Part shown: one piece after another, positions 62,816 through 64,000 of the stretch
Numbering within the stretch: position 1 is the stretch's first letter
Layout: each line of letters starts with the position of its first letter
Assembly: GCF_028583425.1 (NCBI RefSeq)
Contig: NC_072799.1
Location: 85,112,217-85,176,216, forward strand
Source: Eublepharis macularius
Lineage: Eukaryota > Chordata > Lepidosauria > Squamata > Eublepharidae
Direction of reading: 5' to 3'
Length of the DNA: 64,000 nt
Notes under the pieces: model-generated
The model's database searches: none
The model's input: only the letters and a program-made list of their open reading frames with translations
Told to the model about the DNA's origin: nothing
Position numbers and translations under genes: made by a program

Positions 62816-63599
62816 TACCTTTCTCTTTCAGTCTCCTGAGAGGGAGTGGGTGTGGTTGAGGGGGGGGCTGCAGAGTCTACCCAGACCTCCCATCAGATAG
62901 TGTATCAGATAATGATACACAGTTTCTTCAGAAATGGGAATTTGTTCAGCACACACCCCTAATATCTAGCTTTCTGTTCTTTATTTTTTATTTTCTTCCA
63001 TGATCCAACCTTGATATCCAGGATATTCAAAATGGATTGCTGGCGAGTGGTGTGCAACAAAAAAATTCTGTTTCACTTTCGGTTCTTGTGGTTCCAGAAT
63101 AATTCCATTCTATTACTAGTTTGTTTTGTGTGGGCCAGTGACAGCTCAGAACTGATCTGTTTGGCTTTTTTCATTTTCATGAATTTTGGTCTGTTGCACA
63201 TGCATTGGCCATACACACACGCAAACTCATTTTGTTCTTTTCAGGGAAACAAGGCTCTGGGACAGTTTTTTTCTTACTTAACCGAAATCGTCATTAACCC
63301 TAAGTTTCCCCCTCGTCAAAACCATTGATCCACTGAGTTTTTCCTCAAGAACAATAAAACACACATAACAACAGACCCATAGAAGGCAAGTGTCAGCTGG
63401 TGGGCCAGAGAGGCATTTCCAAGTAGGAGAATGCTCCTACTTGGCAACATTTAAGCAATCCTTGTTCATATTCACTCTTTATTTCTATAGTTCTAATAAC
63501 TTACTACCTTTGCATTCTGCTGTTGCCCATTGCTGCTATGTTTCACTGGGCTTTGTAGTTTTGTTCCCACAATGATGCGGGAATCCAATTGCCACCCTA
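62816..63599. other. No recognised feature
   Basis: No supported gene. A 105-codon frame at 63011-63328 is Phe/Leu-rich and not domain-like. Confidence 0.4.
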
Positions 63600-64000
63600 G
63601 TCAGAATGAAAAGGCAGACACCAAGTTGGATCTAAGGGCCACTTTATTAACGATATACATCTAACAATAATAATAGTGGCAAGGGCCTAAAGCAGTACAG
63701 GTCAAGCATCCACCCAGGACTACCACCTTGACCTGCCTGGGCGAGCCCCAAAGCCCCGGGTGTGGGACCCGGCCGGCCAGGCAACATGGTCACCCCTCTC
63801 TTAAGCTCCTAACACCTAACTCCTATTGCAGTGAGGGAAGGACTCACAGGTGGGGGTATCCAAAGGCAGCCTGCCCTGCCTCTGGCAGCTGTCAATGCAG
63901 TACCAGGCCCTCGGGCAGGCCCCACTAATGGGGAAGCGCCAAGGGGGCTCTCTGGTCCACACCTTATCTGAAATCCAAACCTGCCATGACACAGCTAACA
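63600..64000 (-). mobile_element. DIRS-like terminal sequence, runs off the window
   Basis: It shares ordered blocks with 52172-52932 (CTAAGGGCCACTTTATT, GCCTGGGCGAGCCC, CTGCCCTGCCTCTGGCAGC). The minus strand has AATAAAGTGGCC near the left end, as in the Ngaro B repeat. If it is a terminus, its coding part lies to the right of the window. Confidence 0.35.

Overview
This is vertebrate nuclear DNA, almost certainly from a squamate reptile. It is mostly intron and intergenic sequence filled with transposable elements. The repeat mix points to a lizard, possibly a gecko: CR1 LINEs with the tandem ATTCTATG tail, a Bov-B/RTE LINE, tRNA-derived Sauria-type SINEs, a 5S-rRNA-derived SINE, Penelope-like elements, a tyrosine-recombinase (DIRS/Ngaro) retrotransposon and many small hAT-type elements. 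The species is an inference. There are no bacterial-style operons, no CRISPR and no rRNA or tRNA genes.

The one host coding exon I support strongly is at 54624-55772 (+). It encodes the N-terminus of the long isoform of DLC1 (a RhoGAP with SAM and START domains), with its start codon at 54738 and a splice donor after codon 345. Sequence to its left would be the upstream intron or 5' flank, and sequence to its right the next intron. A second host-derived piece, at 51390-51590 (+), resembles the first coding exon of the p24 cargo receptor TMED5. It has no splice donor and carries a small hAT element at its end, so I call it a pseudogene fragment. A possible exon at 29106-29425 is weak.

The largest object is a near-complete Ngaro/DIRS retrotransposon on the minus strand, 6457-14605. 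Read 5' to 3' on that strand it has a terminal repeat (A1), a GC-rich leader made of about six 211-bp tandem units, a gag-like ORF with a Cys/His zinc knuckle, overlapping RT-RNase H and tyrosine recombinase ORFs, and a 3' block of split direct repeats containing an extra repeat unit. Catalytic residues of RT, RNase H and recombinase are present. Only the gag-like ORF shows a frame break.

The other elements are heavily nested, and many have readable target-site duplications: a 5S SINE split by a hAT element that is itself split by a CR1 (22437-24420), a tRNA SINE split by a 5S SINE (32385-32770), a hAT-type element split by another one (5160-5951), and a Bov-B LINE split by two insertions (37690-40118). 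Seven copies of one short hAT family occur, five with perfect 8-bp target duplications. Penelope-like tails occur repeatedly, several as inverted dimers. They share a hammerhead-ribozyme-like core (CTGANGA, stem, GAAA) whose stem sequence changes in a compensatory way between families. This is the most interesting signal in the window.
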